This document shows, piece by piece, positions 52,024-61,326 of a DNA stretch of 64,000 nt. Position 1 is the first letter of the stretch; the number at the start of each line of letters is the position of its first letter. The stretch is from Bacillus cabrialesii (GTDB taxonomy: Bacteria > Bacillota > Bacilli > Bacillales > Bacillaceae), in the NCBI RefSeq assembly GCF_004124315.2, contig NZ_CP096889.1:975001-1039000 (forward strand). The letters run 5' to 3'. A program made the translations under genes and the position numbers. The notes beneath the pieces are model-generated. The model worked only from the letters and a program-made list of their open reading frames with translations. It was not told the origin of the DNA and ran no database searches.

Positions 52024-52848
52024 ATGACAGCATTTTGGGGAGAAGTCATCGGTACGATGCTGCTCATCATTTTTGGGGCAGGTGTTTGTGCGGGTGTCAA
52101 TTTAAAGAAATCGCTTTCATTCCAGTCTGGCTGGATTGTTATTGTATTTGGATGGGGATTGGGTGTTGCCATGGCGGCTTATGCGGTTGGCGGCATCAGC
52201 GGAGCCCATTTGAACCCGGCGCTGACAATAGCGCTTGCATTTGTTGGAGATTTTCCGTGGAAAGAGGTTCCTGTTTATATTGCGGCGCAAATGATCGGTG
52301 CGATCATCGGTGCGGTGATTATCTATCTGCATTATCTGCCGCATTGGAAGTCAACGGATGATCCCGCTGCCAAGCTCGGTGTTTTCTCAACAGGGCCGAG
52401 CATCCCGCATACTTTTGGAAACGTTTTAAGTGAAGTGATCGGGACATTTGTACTTGTGCTTGGCATCTTGGCCATTGGGGCAAATCAGTTTACAGAAGGG
52501 CTTAATCCTTTAATCGTCGGTTTTCTTATTGTGGCGATCGGTATCTCTCTTGGGGGCACCACCGGCTATGCGATTAATCCGGCCCGCGATTTAGGTCCGC
52601 GAATTGCACACGCTTTTCTGCCGATTCCGGGGAAAGGTTCGTCAAACTGGAAATACGCATGGGTTCCGGTAGCCGGTCCGATTTTAGGCGGCTCGTTCGG
52701 CGGCGTATTTTACAACGCCGCATTTAAAGGGCAGATCACAAGCAGTTTCTGGATTGTAAGCGTTATATTGGTTGTGGTATTGTTAGGGCTCTATATCTAT
52801 ACAAAATCACATTCAGCTAAAACATTATCAAATTCAAAATATATGTAA
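52024..52848 (+). CDS. glpF: Glycerol facilitator GlpF
   Basis: The 274-residue aquaglyceroporin has six spans and two half-membrane NPA-type loops: ISGAHLNPALTIAL and GYAINPARDLGPRIA. It lets glycerol diffuse across the membrane. ATG 52024 follows AGGAGG. glpK follows after 18 bases. Antitermination and a cre site control the operon. Confidence 0.97.
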   Translation: MTAFWGEVIGTMLLIIFGAGVCAGVNLKKSLSFQSGWIVIVFGWGLGVAMAAYAVGGISGAHLNPALTIALAFVGDFPWKEVPVYIAAQMIGAIIGAVIIYLHYLPHWKSTDDPAAKLGVFSTGPSIPHTFGNVLSEVIGTFVLVLGILAIGANQFTEGLNPLIVGFLIVAIGISLGGTTGYAINPARDLGPRIAHAFLPIPGKGSSNWKYAWVPVAGPILGGSFGGVFYNAAFKGQITSSFWIVSVILVVVLLGLYIYTKSHSAKTLSNSKYM

Positions 52849-52866
52849 TCAAAGGGGAGACATCTT

Positions 52867-54357
52867 ATGGAAACGTACATTTTATCCTTAGATCAGGGGA
52901 CGACAAGTTCAAGAGCGATTCTGTTTAATAAAGAAGGCAAAATCGTTCACTCCGCGCAAAAGGAATTTACACAATACTTCCCGCATCCAGGATGGGTTGA
53001 GCATAATGCCAATGAAATTTGGGGCTCTGTCCTCGCTGTTATCGCATCAGTCATTTCAGAATCTGGAATCAGCGCTTCTCAAATTGCCGGCATCGGTATC
53101 ACGAACCAGCGTGAGACGGCGGTTGTGTGGGATAAGGATACAGGAAAGCCTGTCTATCATGCGATCGTTTGGCAGTCTAGACAGACGTCTGGCATCTGTG
53201 AGGAGCTTCGTGAAAAAGGATATAATGATCTTTTCAGGGAAAAAACGGGGCTGTTAATCGATCCGTATTTCTCCGGCACGAAGGTGAAGTGGATTTTAGA
53301 CAATGTGGAAGGCGCGAGAGAAAAAGCGGAAAAAGGCGAGCTGCTGTTTGGAACGATTGATACATGGCTCATTTGGAAAATGTCAGGCGGAAAAGCGCAT
53401 GTGACGGATTACTCCAATGCATCCAGAACGCTGATGTTTAATATTTATGATTTAAAATGGGACGATGAGCTTCTCGACATTTTAGATGTACCGAAATCCA
53501 TGCTGCCCGAGGTGAAGCCGTCTTCCCACGTGTATGCGGAAACGATTGATTATCACTTCTTCGGAAAAAATATTCCGATTGCGGGAGCGGCAGGCGACCA
53601 GCAGTCCGCACTGTTCGGCCAGGCGTGCTTTGAAGAAGGCATGGGGAAAAACACGTACGGTACAGGATGTTTCATGCTGATGAATACCGGGGAAAAAGCA
53701 ATTAAGTCCGAACACGGGCTTTTGACGACAATCGCATGGGGCATTGACGGAAAAGTTGAATATGCTTTAGAAGGAAGTATTTTTGTCGCAGGCTCCGCCA
53801 TCCAATGGCTCAGAGACGGATTGAGAATGTTTCAGGATTCCGCACTTAGCGAATCTTATGCGGAGAAAGTGGATTCAACTGACGGCGTATATGTTGTTCC
53901 CGCATTTGTCGGCTTGGGAACGCCTTACTGGGACAGCGACGTGCGCGGTTCGGTTTTCGGCCTGACAAGAGGCACAACAAAAGAGCATTTTATCCGTGCG
54001 ACACTGGAGTCATTGGCTTATCAGACAAAAGATGTGCTTGACGCGATGGAAGCTGATTCAAACATTTCACTAAAGACGCTTCGTGTAGACGGAGGTGCCG
54101 TGAAAAATAATTTTCTGATGCAGTTCCAGGGAGATCTTCTGGATGTGCCTGTGGAGCGTCCGGAAATTAATGAAACAACTGCGCTTGGCGCGGCCTATTT
54201 GGCAGGTATCGCTGTGGGATTCTGGAAGGACCGTTCTGAAATCGCGAACCAGTGGAATCTGGATAAACGGTTTGAACCTGAATTAGAAGAAGAAAAACGA
54301 AATGAGCTGTATAAAGGCTGGCAAAAAGCCGTGAAAGCAGCTATGGCTTTTAAATAG
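52867..54357 (+). CDS. glpK: Glycerol kinase GlpK
   Basis: The 496-residue FGGY-family kinase makes glycerol-3-phosphate, the inducer for GlpP. N-terminal phosphate motif SLDQGTTSSRAILF, the ATP-site segment GAAGDQQSALFGQ, and a His in the segment IKSEHGLLTT that in Gram-positive GlpK is phosphorylated by HPr of the PTS. ATG 52867 follows AAGGGGAG. Second gene of glpFK. Confidence 0.98.
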   Translation: METYILSLDQGTTSSRAILFNKEGKIVHSAQKEFTQYFPHPGWVEHNANEIWGSVLAVIASVISESGISASQIAGIGITNQRETAVVWDKDTGKPVYHAIVWQSRQTSGICEELREKGYNDLFREKTGLLIDPYFSGTKVKWILDNVEGAREKAEKGELLFGTIDTWLIWKMSGGKAHVTDYSNASRTLMFNIYDLKWDDELLDILDVPKSMLPEVKPSSHVYAETIDYHFFGKNIPIAGAAGDQQSALFGQACFEEGMGKNTYGTGCFMLMNTGEKAIKSEHGLLTTIAWGIDGKVEYALEGSIFVAGSAIQWLRDGLRMFQDSALSESYAEKVDSTDGVYVVPAFVGLGTPYWDSDVRGSVFGLTRGTTKEHFIRATLESLAYQTKDVLDAMEADSNISLKTLRVDGGAVKNNFLMQFQGDLLDVPVERPEINETTALGAAYLAGIAVGFWKDRSEIANQWNLDKRFEPELEEEKRNELYKGWQKAVKAAMAFK

Positions 54358-54404
54358 AATGAGAGTATGATATACTGATGACAAGTTAATAAGAACGGTC
54401 CTGA

Positions 54405-54468
54405 GATGAGGAGAGACCACAGCACCAAAGTGTAACCATGCACTTTGGCTGTTGTGGTCTCTTTTTCT
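54405..54468 (+). promoter_or_regulatory. glpD leader terminator (GlpP target)
   Basis: GAGAGACCACAGCA pairs with TGTTGTGGTCTC, followed by TTTTTCT. An inner hairpin CCAAAGTG / CACTTTGG is also present. It matches the glpF leader at GAGACCACAGCA, giving two GlpP targets in the window. Confidence 0.92.
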
Positions 54469-54497
54469 ATTTACCGTGACAACAAGGAGGAGCAATC

Positions 54498-56162
54498 ATG
54501 AAACATCAATTTTCAAGTCTTGAAAGAGATCGCATGCTGACAGACATGACGAAAAAAACATACGATCTATTTATTATCGGCGGAGGAATTACAGGAGCGG
54601 GAACAGCTCTTGACGCGGCATCAAGGGGAATGAAGGTCGCACTCAGCGAAATGCAGGATTTCGCGGCGGGCACATCAAGCCGATCAACGAAGCTTGTTCA
54701 TGGCGGCTTGCGCTATTTAAAACAATTTGAAGTGAAAATGGTTGCTGAAGTAGGGAAAGAACGTGCGATTGTTTATGAAAACGGCCCGCACGTCACCACA
54801 CCGGAATGGATGCTGCTGCCGTTTCATAAAGGCGGTACATTCGGTTCGTTTACAACATCTATCGGATTAAGAGTTTATGACTTCTTAGCAGGTGTGAAAA
54901 AATCAGAACGAAGAAGCATGCTTTCAGGAAAAGAAACGCTGCAAAAAGAGCCATTGGTGAAAAAAGACGGCTTAAAAGGCGGCGGATACTATGTGGAATA
55001 CCGCACTGACGATGCGAGACTGACAATCGAAGTTATGAAGGAAGCGGTCAAATTCGGAGCAGAGCCTGTGAATTATTCCAAAGTGAAGGAGCTCCTCTAC
55101 GAAAAAGGCAAAGCAGTCGGCGTATTAATTGAAGATATGCTGACAAAGAAAGAATATAAAGTGTACGCCAAAAAAATTGTCAATGCGACAGGCCCTTGGG
55201 TCGATCAGCTCAGAGAAAAAGACCATTCGAAAAACGGCAAGCATCTGCAGCATACAAAAGGCATTCACCTTGTATTTGACCAGTCTGTTTTCCCGCTGAA
55301 ACAAGCGGTATATTTTGATACACCCGACGGCCGTATGGTATTTGCGATTCCTCGTGAAGGCAAAACATACGTGGGAACTACAGACACCGTTTACAAAGAG
55401 GCGCTCGAGCATCCGCGAATGACAACGGAGGATCGTGATTACGTCATTCATTCAATCAATTACATGTTCCCGGAACTGAATATCTCTGCGAATGACATCG
55501 AATCCAGCTGGGCGGGGCTGCGTCCGCTGATTCATGAAGAAGGCAAAGACCCTTCTGAAATTTCACGGAAAGACGAGATTTGGACATCTGACTCAGGCCT
55601 GATCACCATCGCCGGCGGTAAGCTGACCGGATACAGAAAAATGGCGGAGCACATCGTCGATCTTGTGAATGATCGCTTAAAAGAAGAAGGCGAAAAGGAT
55701 TTCGGCCCATGTAAAACGAAAAACATGCCAATCTCAGGAGGACACGTCGGCGGTTCAAAAAATCTCATGTCCTTCGTTACCGCGAAAACAAAAGAAGGCA
55801 TCGCAGCCGGCTTATCAGAGAAAGACGCAAAACAGCTGGCGATCAGATACGGCTCTAACGTAGAGCGTGTATTTAACCGAGTGGATGCGTTGAAAGAAGA
55901 AGCCGCGAAACGCCACATCCCCGTTCATATTCTTGCTGAGGCAGAATACAGTATAGAAGAAGAGATGACTGCAACACCTGCTGATTTCTTTGTCCGCAGA
56001 ACGGGACGTTTATTCTTTGATATCAACTGGGTAAAAACCTATAAAGATGCCGTTATTGATTTTATGAGCGAGCGATTCCAATGGGATGAGCAGGCGAAAA
56101 ACAAACATACAGAAAACCTCAACAAGCTTTTACACGATGCGGTTGTGCCGCTCGAACAATAA
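54498..56162 (+). CDS. glpD: Aerobic glycerol-3-phosphate dehydrogenase GlpD
   Basis: A 554-residue FAD enzyme that oxidises glycerol-3-phosphate to dihydroxyacetone phosphate and passes electrons to quinone at the membrane. The FAD dinucleotide motif is FIIGGGITGAGTALDAASRG. SSRSTKLVHGGLRYL is a further family motif. The C-terminal GlpD domain ends near HDAVVPLEQ. ATG 54498 follows AAGGAGGAG. Control is by the upstream leader. A terminator follows. Confidence 0.98.
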   Translation: MKHQFSSLERDRMLTDMTKKTYDLFIIGGGITGAGTALDAASRGMKVALSEMQDFAAGTSSRSTKLVHGGLRYLKQFEVKMVAEVGKERAIVYENGPHVTTPEWMLLPFHKGGTFGSFTTSIGLRVYDFLAGVKKSERRSMLSGKETLQKEPLVKKDGLKGGGYYVEYRTDDARLTIEVMKEAVKFGAEPVNYSKVKELLYEKGKAVGVLIEDMLTKKEYKVYAKKIVNATGPWVDQLREKDHSKNGKHLQHTKGIHLVFDQSVFPLKQAVYFDTPDGRMVFAIPREGKTYVGTTDTVYKEALEHPRMTTEDRDYVIHSINYMFPELNISANDIESSWAGLRPLIHEEGKDPSEISRKDEIWTSDSGLITIAGGKLTGYRKMAEHIVDLVNDRLKEEGEKDFGPCKTKNMPISGGHVGGSKNLMSFVTAKTKEGIAAGLSEKDAKQLAIRYGSNVERVFNRVDALKEEAAKRHIPVHILAEAEYSIEEEMTATPADFFVRRTGRLFFDINWVKTYKDAVIDFMSERFQWDEQAKNKHTENLNKLLHDAVVPLEQ

Positions 56163-56166
56163 ATCA

Positions 56167-56199
56167 TAACGGGCTGTCTGTCAGCCCGTTATTTCTTTT
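56167..56199 (+). terminator. Terminator after glpD
   Basis: AACGGGCTG-TCTGT-CAGCCCGTT then ATTTCTTTTT. Confidence 0.88.
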
Positions 56200-56294
56200 T
56201 ACATGCCGAAAGTGCCGGATCTCAAGTTATCAAGTGACAGAGGCACTCGCTTCATATAAAATAATGGCATAAGCTGATACATAGGAGGACGAAT

Positions 56295-58040
56295 ATGACT
56301 TGGAGAAAGAGCTATGAACGCTGGAAACAGACCGAAAATTTAGATCAGGAACTAAAAGAGCGCCTCACTGAATTAGAGGGGAATGAACAGGCTCTTGAGG
56401 ATTGCTTCTATAAAAACCTTGAGTTTGGTACCGGCGGAATGCGCGGAGAAATCGGAGCCGGGACGAATCGGATGAATATTTACACTGTGCGCAAAGCATC
56501 AGCCGGGTTTGCGGCATACATCTCACAGCAAGGTGAGGAAGCGAAAAAACGGGGGGTAGTCATTGCTTATGATTCCCGCCATAAATCGCCGGAGTTCGCG
56601 ATGGAAGCGGCAAAAACCCTTGCGACACAAGGCATTCAAACATACGTATTTGATGAGCTTCGGCCTACGCCTGAGCTGTCATTCGCTGTCAGAGAGCTGA
56701 ACGCCTATGGTGGTATTGTGGTAACGGCAAGCCATAACCCGCCTGAATATAATGGCTACAAAGTATACGGAGATGACGGCGGCCAGCTGCCTCCAAAGGA
56801 AGCTGACATCGTCATTGATCAGGTAAATGCGATTGAAAATGAGCTGACGATCACAGTCAACGATGAAAAAGCGTTAAAAGAAAAGGGCTTAATCAAGATC
56901 ATTGGTGAAGACATTGATAAGGTCTATACAGAAAAACTGACGTCCATTTCCGTTCATTCTGATTTATCGAAAGAAGTAGATGTAAGCGTTGTGTTCACAC
57001 CGCTGCATGGAACCGCGAATAAACCGGTCAGACGCGGTCTTGAAGCACTCGGCTATAAAAATGTAACGGTTGTCAAAGAACAGGAGCTGCCGGATTCAGA
57101 CTTTTCTACTGTCACATCTCCAAACCCGGAAGAGCATGCGGCATTCGAATATGCCATTAAGTATGGGGAGGAGCAGAACGCGGATATTCTCATCGCAACA
57201 GACCCTGACGCTGACCGCCTCGGCATTGCGGTGAAAAACGATCAAGGCAAATATACAGTGCTGACAGGAAACCAAACCGGTGCGCTGCTGCTTCATTACT
57301 TGCTTTCTGAAAAGAAAAAACAAGGCATCCTGCCTGAAAACGGCGTTGTTCTCAAAACAATCGTCACAAGTGAAATCGGGCGTGCAGTCGCTTCTTCGTT
57401 CGGTCTTGATACCATTGACACGCTGACAGGCTTTAAGTTTATCGGTGAAAAGATTAAGGAATACGAGGCATCAGGCCAGTACACATTCCAATTCGGTTAT
57501 GAAGAAAGCTACGGTTACTTAATCGGGGATTTTGCCCGAGATAAGGACGCCATTCAGGCGGCGCTTTTGGCAGTTGAAGTTTGCGCGTTCTATAAAAAAC
57601 AAGGAATGTCATTGTATGAAGCGCTCATCAATCTCTTTAACGAATACGGCTTTTATCGTGAAGGGCTGAAATCCCTGACGCTGAAAGGAAAACAGGGAGC
57701 AGAACAGATTGAAGCGATCCTCGCTTCCTTCAGACAAAACCCTCCGCAAAAAATGGCCGGCAAACAGGTTGTGACAGCTGAAGATTACGCTGTAAGCAAA
57801 CGGACGCTTCTGAAGGAAAACAAAGAAGAAGCCATCGACTTGCCAAAATCAAATGTACTGAAATACTTCCTGGAAGACGGGTCTTGGTTCTGTCTCCGCC
57901 CTTCAGGAACTGAGCCGAAGGTCAAATTCTATTTCGCTGTAAAAGGAACCTCTTTAGAAGACAGTGAAAAGCGTCTTGCCGCGCTTTCTGACGATGTAAT
58001 GAAAACGGTAGACGACATTGTAGAGGCTACAGCCAAATAG
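56295..58040 (+). CDS. pgcA: Alpha-phosphoglucomutase PgcA
   Basis: A 581-residue alpha-D-phosphohexomutase that interconverts glucose-6-phosphate and glucose-1-phosphate for UDP-glucose, teichoic acid and glycolipid synthesis. The phosphoserine loop is VVTASHNPPEYNGYK, metal-binding loop DPDADRLGIA, sugar loop FGYEESYGYLIG and phosphate loop RPSGTEPKVKFYF. ATG 56295 follows ATAGGAGG. A terminator follows. Confidence 0.97.
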   Translation: MTWRKSYERWKQTENLDQELKERLTELEGNEQALEDCFYKNLEFGTGGMRGEIGAGTNRMNIYTVRKASAGFAAYISQQGEEAKKRGVVIAYDSRHKSPEFAMEAAKTLATQGIQTYVFDELRPTPELSFAVRELNAYGGIVVTASHNPPEYNGYKVYGDDGGQLPPKEADIVIDQVNAIENELTITVNDEKALKEKGLIKIIGEDIDKVYTEKLTSISVHSDLSKEVDVSVVFTPLHGTANKPVRRGLEALGYKNVTVVKEQELPDSDFSTVTSPNPEEHAAFEYAIKYGEEQNADILIATDPDADRLGIAVKNDQGKYTVLTGNQTGALLLHYLLSEKKKQGILPENGVVLKTIVTSEIGRAVASSFGLDTIDTLTGFKFIGEKIKEYEASGQYTFQFGYEESYGYLIGDFARDKDAIQAALLAVEVCAFYKKQGMSLYEALINLFNEYGFYREGLKSLTLKGKQGAEQIEAILASFRQNPPQKMAGKQVVTAEDYAVSKRTLLKENKEEAIDLPKSNVLKYFLEDGSWFCLRPSGTEPKVKFYFAVKGTSLEDSEKRLAALSDDVMKTVDDIVEATAK

Positions 58041-58049
58041 TTCGAGCAT

Positions 58050-58084
58050 AAGCCGGATCATTGTAAATGGTCCGGCTTTTTTCT
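58050..58084 (+). terminator. Terminator after pgcA
   Basis: AAGCCGGATCATT / AATGGTCCGGCTTTTTTC. Confidence 0.9.
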
Positions 58085-58191
58085 TTTTCTCATCCAAAAG
58101 TCTGAAAGAAAATCATCCCGCAACCGAAGCAGTGAAATACAAAAAACTGGTATAATCTTAAATAACAAGACTCAATGCCGGAGTGAGAAAT

Positions 58192-59334
58192 GTGAGCAAA
58201 ACGGGGATGGAAAAATTAAAAACGCTGAAAACGATTGCGGAAACCTTAAATCAAGGGCACGATGTCAAAGCAACGCTGGATGAGGTTTTAAAAGAATTGC
58301 TGAGTTTGACCAACCTTCAATCCGGATGGATTTTTCTGATCGAAGAAGACGGTTCCTATACGTTAGCGGCTGACGCTTACCTGCCTCCGGCTTTAATCCG
58401 CAAGGAAAAAGTGCTGATGTGCCAAGGGGAGTGCTATTGCCTGACAAAGTTTAATAACGGAGGGCTTAGAAGAGCTGCTAATATCATGAACTGCAAGCGC
58501 ATAGAATCAGCCGAGGAACTGCACTGCTTTGACACAGAAGGGATTACACATCATGCAACTGTGCCTTTAGAAGACGGGGACAGGAGATTCGGGTTGTTAA
58601 ATGTAGCGGCGGCCGGAAAAACCATGTTTGATGAGGAAGAACTGCATTTACTTGAGTCTGTCGCCTTTCAGATCGGAACGGCAATCCAACGTATGAAGCT
58701 TTCCGAATATAAGCAAAAAAATGCTCTTTTAATGGAGCGCAACCGTCTCGCTCAGGAGCTTCACGATTCTGTCAATCAAATGTTGTTTTCCGTCAGTTTA
58801 ACAGCCAGAGCGGCAAAGACATTAACTAAAGATGAGAATGTGCAGCAGATGATTGATTTCATTCAAAACCTATCCCAGGATGCGCTCGCAGAAATGAAGG
58901 CGTTAATTTGGCAGCTTCGCCCCGGAGGATTGGAAAAAGGGCTGTCTGAAGCCATTAAAAGCTATGGCGCGCTCATCGGATTGAATGTTATTTTCACACA
59001 AAAAGGCTGTCCGTTTCTTACAGATGAACAGGAGCATATGCTGTGGCGCGTCGTACAGGAAGCTTTAAATAACATCAAAAAACATGCCGGAACTGATACG
59101 GCGTATGTCAGCTTGACTGCTTCTTCGTGCCATGCGGAGCTGGATATCATCGATTATGGGGCAGGTTTTCGCTATGAAGCGCATGCTGGGCTGCCTTCAC
59201 TTGGCATCAAGGGTATGAAAGAACGGGCGGAAAAAGCCGGCGCGGAGTTGTTGATTGAGTCAGCTCTTGGAGAGGGGACAAAGCTGTCCGTCCGGCTTCC
59301 GCTAACCAATCAGAAAGGGAGGACAGTACAATGA
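58192..59334 (+). CDS. yhcY: Two-component sensor histidine kinase YhcY
   Basis: A 380-residue NarL-group kinase without membrane spans: a GAF domain (about 20-175, with Cys-rich CQGECYCLTKF), then the dimerisation/phosphoacceptor helix ERNRLAQELHDSVNQMLFS with His in ELHDS, and an HATPase_c domain (ALNNIKKHAGTDTAYV; GIKGMKERAEKAGAEL). GTG 58192 was chosen because the earlier GTG 58183 overlaps the ribosome site. It overlaps yhcZ by four bases. The signal is unknown; the Cys cluster could sense redox. Confidence 0.93.
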   Translation: MSKTGMEKLKTLKTIAETLNQGHDVKATLDEVLKELLSLTNLQSGWIFLIEEDGSYTLAADAYLPPALIRKEKVLMCQGECYCLTKFNNGGLRRAANIMNCKRIESAEELHCFDTEGITHHATVPLEDGDRRFGLLNVAAAGKTMFDEEELHLLESVAFQIGTAIQRMKLSEYKQKNALLMERNRLAQELHDSVNQMLFSVSLTARAAKTLTKDENVQQMIDFIQNLSQDALAEMKALIWQLRPGGLEKGLSEAIKSYGALIGLNVIFTQKGCPFLTDEQEHMLWRVVQEALNNIKKHAGTDTAYVSLTASSCHAELDIIDYGAGFRYEAHAGLPSLGIKGMKERAEKAGAELLIESALGEGTKLSVRLPLTNQKGRTVQ

Positions 59335-59978
59335 AAATTGTCATTGCGGATGATCATCATGTTGTCAGAAAGGGTCTTCGTTTTTTCTTTGCCACCCAAG
59401 ATGATATTGAAGTTGCCGGCGAGGCCGCAACCGGAACAGAAGCACTCCGTGTCATTGAAGAGACAAAGCCTGATCTTGTGCTGATGGATCTGTCTATGCC
59501 CGAGATGGACGGCATTCAAGCTATAAGAAAAGCAGTACAGCACTTTCCGGGAATCAATATTATTGTGCTGACGAGCTACTGCGATCAGGAGCACGTCATT
59601 CCTGCGCTTCAGGCAGGAGCGAAGGCGTATCAATTAAAGGATACGGAGCCCGAGGAATTGGTGAAAACACTAAGACAAGTGCATGCAGGCGAATACATGA
59701 TGTCTCAAGCTATTATGCCCCATGTACTGACACATATGAGAAATCAGCACGATCCGGAAAAAGACAAATTTTATCAATTAACACGAAGGGAAAAGGACGT
59801 TCTGAACGAAATTGCCAACGGGAAAAGCAATAAAGAAATCGCGGCAGCTTTGTTTATTTCAGAAAAAACAGTAAAAACCCATGTGTCTAATCTGTTAGCA
59901 AAACTTGAAGTGGCCGACCGTACGCAAGCAGCGCTTTTCGCAGTGAAATATAATCTAAATGGAGAGATCACGAAATGA
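59331..59978 (+). CDS. yhcZ: Response regulator YhcZ
   Basis: A 215-residue NarL/FixJ response regulator: receiver with the acidic pocket IVIADDHHVVRKGL and phosphoacceptor Asp in LVLMDLSMPEMDG, then a LuxR-type HTH (LTRREKDVLNEIANGKSNKE; ISEKTVKTHVSNLLAKLEV). It partners YhcY, whose stop overlaps its ATG (ATGA). Its own stop overlaps the start of azr, so the three genes are coupled. Confidence 0.96.
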   Translation: MKIVIADDHHVVRKGLRFFFATQDDIEVAGEAATGTEALRVIEETKPDLVLMDLSMPEMDGIQAIRKAVQHFPGINIIVLTSYCDQEHVIPALQAGAKAYQLKDTEPEELVKTLRQVHAGEYMMSQAIMPHVLTHMRNQHDPEKDKFYQLTRREKDVLNEIANGKSNKEIAAALFISEKTVKTHVSNLLAKLEVADRTQAALFAVKYNLNGEITK

Positions 59979-60499
59979 ACATGCTAGTCATAAACGGTAC
60001 GCCCAGAAAACATGGCAGAACGAGAATTGCCGCATCTTATATTTCAGCGCTTTATCACACGGATTTGATTGATCTAAGCGAGTTTATATTGCCGATTTTT
60101 AATGGGGAAGCGGAGCAATCTGGACTTTTGCAGGTACAGGAGCTTAAGCAGCGTGTCACTAAAGCGGATGCGATTGTGTTATTATCTCCTGAATATCACA
60201 GCGGCATGAGCGGCGCTTTAAAAAATGCGCTGGATTTTCTAAGCAGTGAACAATTCAAATATAAGCCCGTCGCATTATTGGCAGTGGCGGGAGGCGGTAA
60301 AGGCGGCATCAACGCGCTGAACAATATGAGAACTGTGATGCGGGGTGTCTACGCCAATGTTATTCCGAAGCAGCTCGTGCTTGATCCGGTGCACATTGAT
60401 GTTGAAAATGCTGCCGTCACAGAAAACATAAAGGACAGCGTGAAAGAACTTGTCGAAGAACTCGGCATGTTTGCAAAAGCAGGAAATCCCGGCGTCTGA
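59975..60499 (+). CDS. azr: NADPH-dependent azoreductase / FMN reductase Azr
   Basis: A 174-residue flavodoxin-fold reductase (NINGTPRKHGRTRIAASYI-like start, here VINGTPRKHGRTRIAASYI) with the family segments LLSPEYHSGMSGALKNALDF and AVAGGGKGGINALNNMR. It reduces azo dyes and quinones with NADPH and FMN. Its ATG overlaps the yhcZ stop by four bases, which links it to the two-component operon. Formerly yhdA. Confidence 0.95.
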   Translation: MNMLVINGTPRKHGRTRIAASYISALYHTDLIDLSEFILPIFNGEAEQSGLLQVQELKQRVTKADAIVLLSPEYHSGMSGALKNALDFLSSEQFKYKPVALLAVAGGGKGGINALNNMRTVMRGVYANVIPKQLVLDPVHIDVENAAVTENIKDSVKELVEELGMFAKAGNPGV

Positions 60500-60510
60500 A
60501 CGCCGGGATT
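60483..60510. terminator. Bidirectional terminator azr/yhdB
   Basis: AAATCCCGGCGT / ACGCCGGGATTT overlaps the azr stop and lies just before the convergent yhdB end. Confidence 0.8.
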
Positions 60511-60513
60511 TGT

Positions 60514-60756
60514 TTATGTGAGCAGCGCTAATTGATCTTCGTAAGTCAGCTCTGTGGCATGATCAATATAACGGAGAAGAGAATACAGCATCTTTTCAAG
60601 AACGGCGTAATCCTGTTCAAAATGATACGCATGCAGAAAATGCTCGATTCGTTTTGATAACAAATCATCCTCTGTACGCACCATTAAAATCAATAAATTA
60701 TCCCATTGGGAACGATGGGTGTAATACAGCGCTTTATCGTAATCGGCATAATCCAT
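60514..60756 (-). CDS. yhdB: Hypothetical protein YhdB
   Basis: An 80-residue acidic, helical protein rich in Tyr, His and Leu (MDYADYDKALYYTHRSQWDN). No motif is recognisable. ATG 60756 follows AAAGGAG. It is a single gene convergent with azr. The gap from here to 60958 contains no other gene that I can support. Confidence 0.88.
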   Translation of the reverse strand: MDYADYDKALYYTHRSQWDNLLILMVRTEDDLLSKRIEHFLHAYHFEQDYAVLEKMLYSLLRYIDHATELTYEDQLALLT

Positions 60757-60958
60757 GAATCGCTTCTCCTTTCTTGTGTGAGAAGTTCATGATTAGTTTA
60801 TGCGGCATTCCGTGTTATTGACGGGGCAAAACTTGGCGTCTGCGGCAGTACAGGGGTAGCAATATGAGGGAGACATAAAATCAAAATGCCTGAATGAAGC
60901 CTTCGCTTTTGGAAATCCTATGAGAGAACATATTCTGGTTACAGGAGACTGAAAACAC

Positions 60959-61282
60959 ATGAAATCTCTGCCGTATACCATTGCGCTTCTCTTTTGCGGA
61001 ATGATCATCGTGTCAATGGCCGCAAAAGGACATTCAGCGGACACAAATGAGTCCGTTCAAAAGTGGGAACAGCTCGCCTGGAGCAAAATTCAGGATGAGT
61101 ATAAGGGCGCTTCATTTTCAGATTACGCTTATATGGGACGGACCGAAGTAAATGATCAGCAGACGAAAGATGTCTTTCGGGTGACAGTCAGACAGAATGA
61201 AGACATCTTTTCTGTTCGGGCCGAAGTCTATTTTCATCCGGTGACAAATCATATGATCAGCATCAATGTCTTTAGGCTCTAA
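60959..61282 (+). CDS. yhdC: Secreted DUF3889-like protein YhdC
   Basis: A 107-residue protein with a signal peptide (SLPYTIALLFCGMIIVSMAA, probably cleaved near GHSA) and a small domain KWEQLAWSKIQDEYKGASFS then FRVTVRQNEDIFSVRAEVYF. It resembles the DUF3889 family and is likely exported. The start lacks a strong ribosome site (AGGAGAC at nine bases). Function unknown. It is convergent with lytF. Confidence 0.88.
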   Translation: MKSLPYTIALLFCGMIIVSMAAKGHSADTNESVQKWEQLAWSKIQDEYKGASFSDYAYMGRTEVNDQQTKDVFRVTVRQNEDIFSVRAEVYFHPVTNHMISINVFRL

Positions 61283-61283
61283 G

Positions 61284-61322
61284 CAAAAAAAACTGTACAG
61301 CCGGTAAGGCCATACAGTTTCT
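61284..61322. terminator. Bidirectional terminator yhdC/lytF
   Basis: AAAACTGTACAGCC / GGCCATACAGTTTCTGTTTTT between the convergent genes. Confidence 0.85.
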
Positions 61323-61326
61323 GTTT

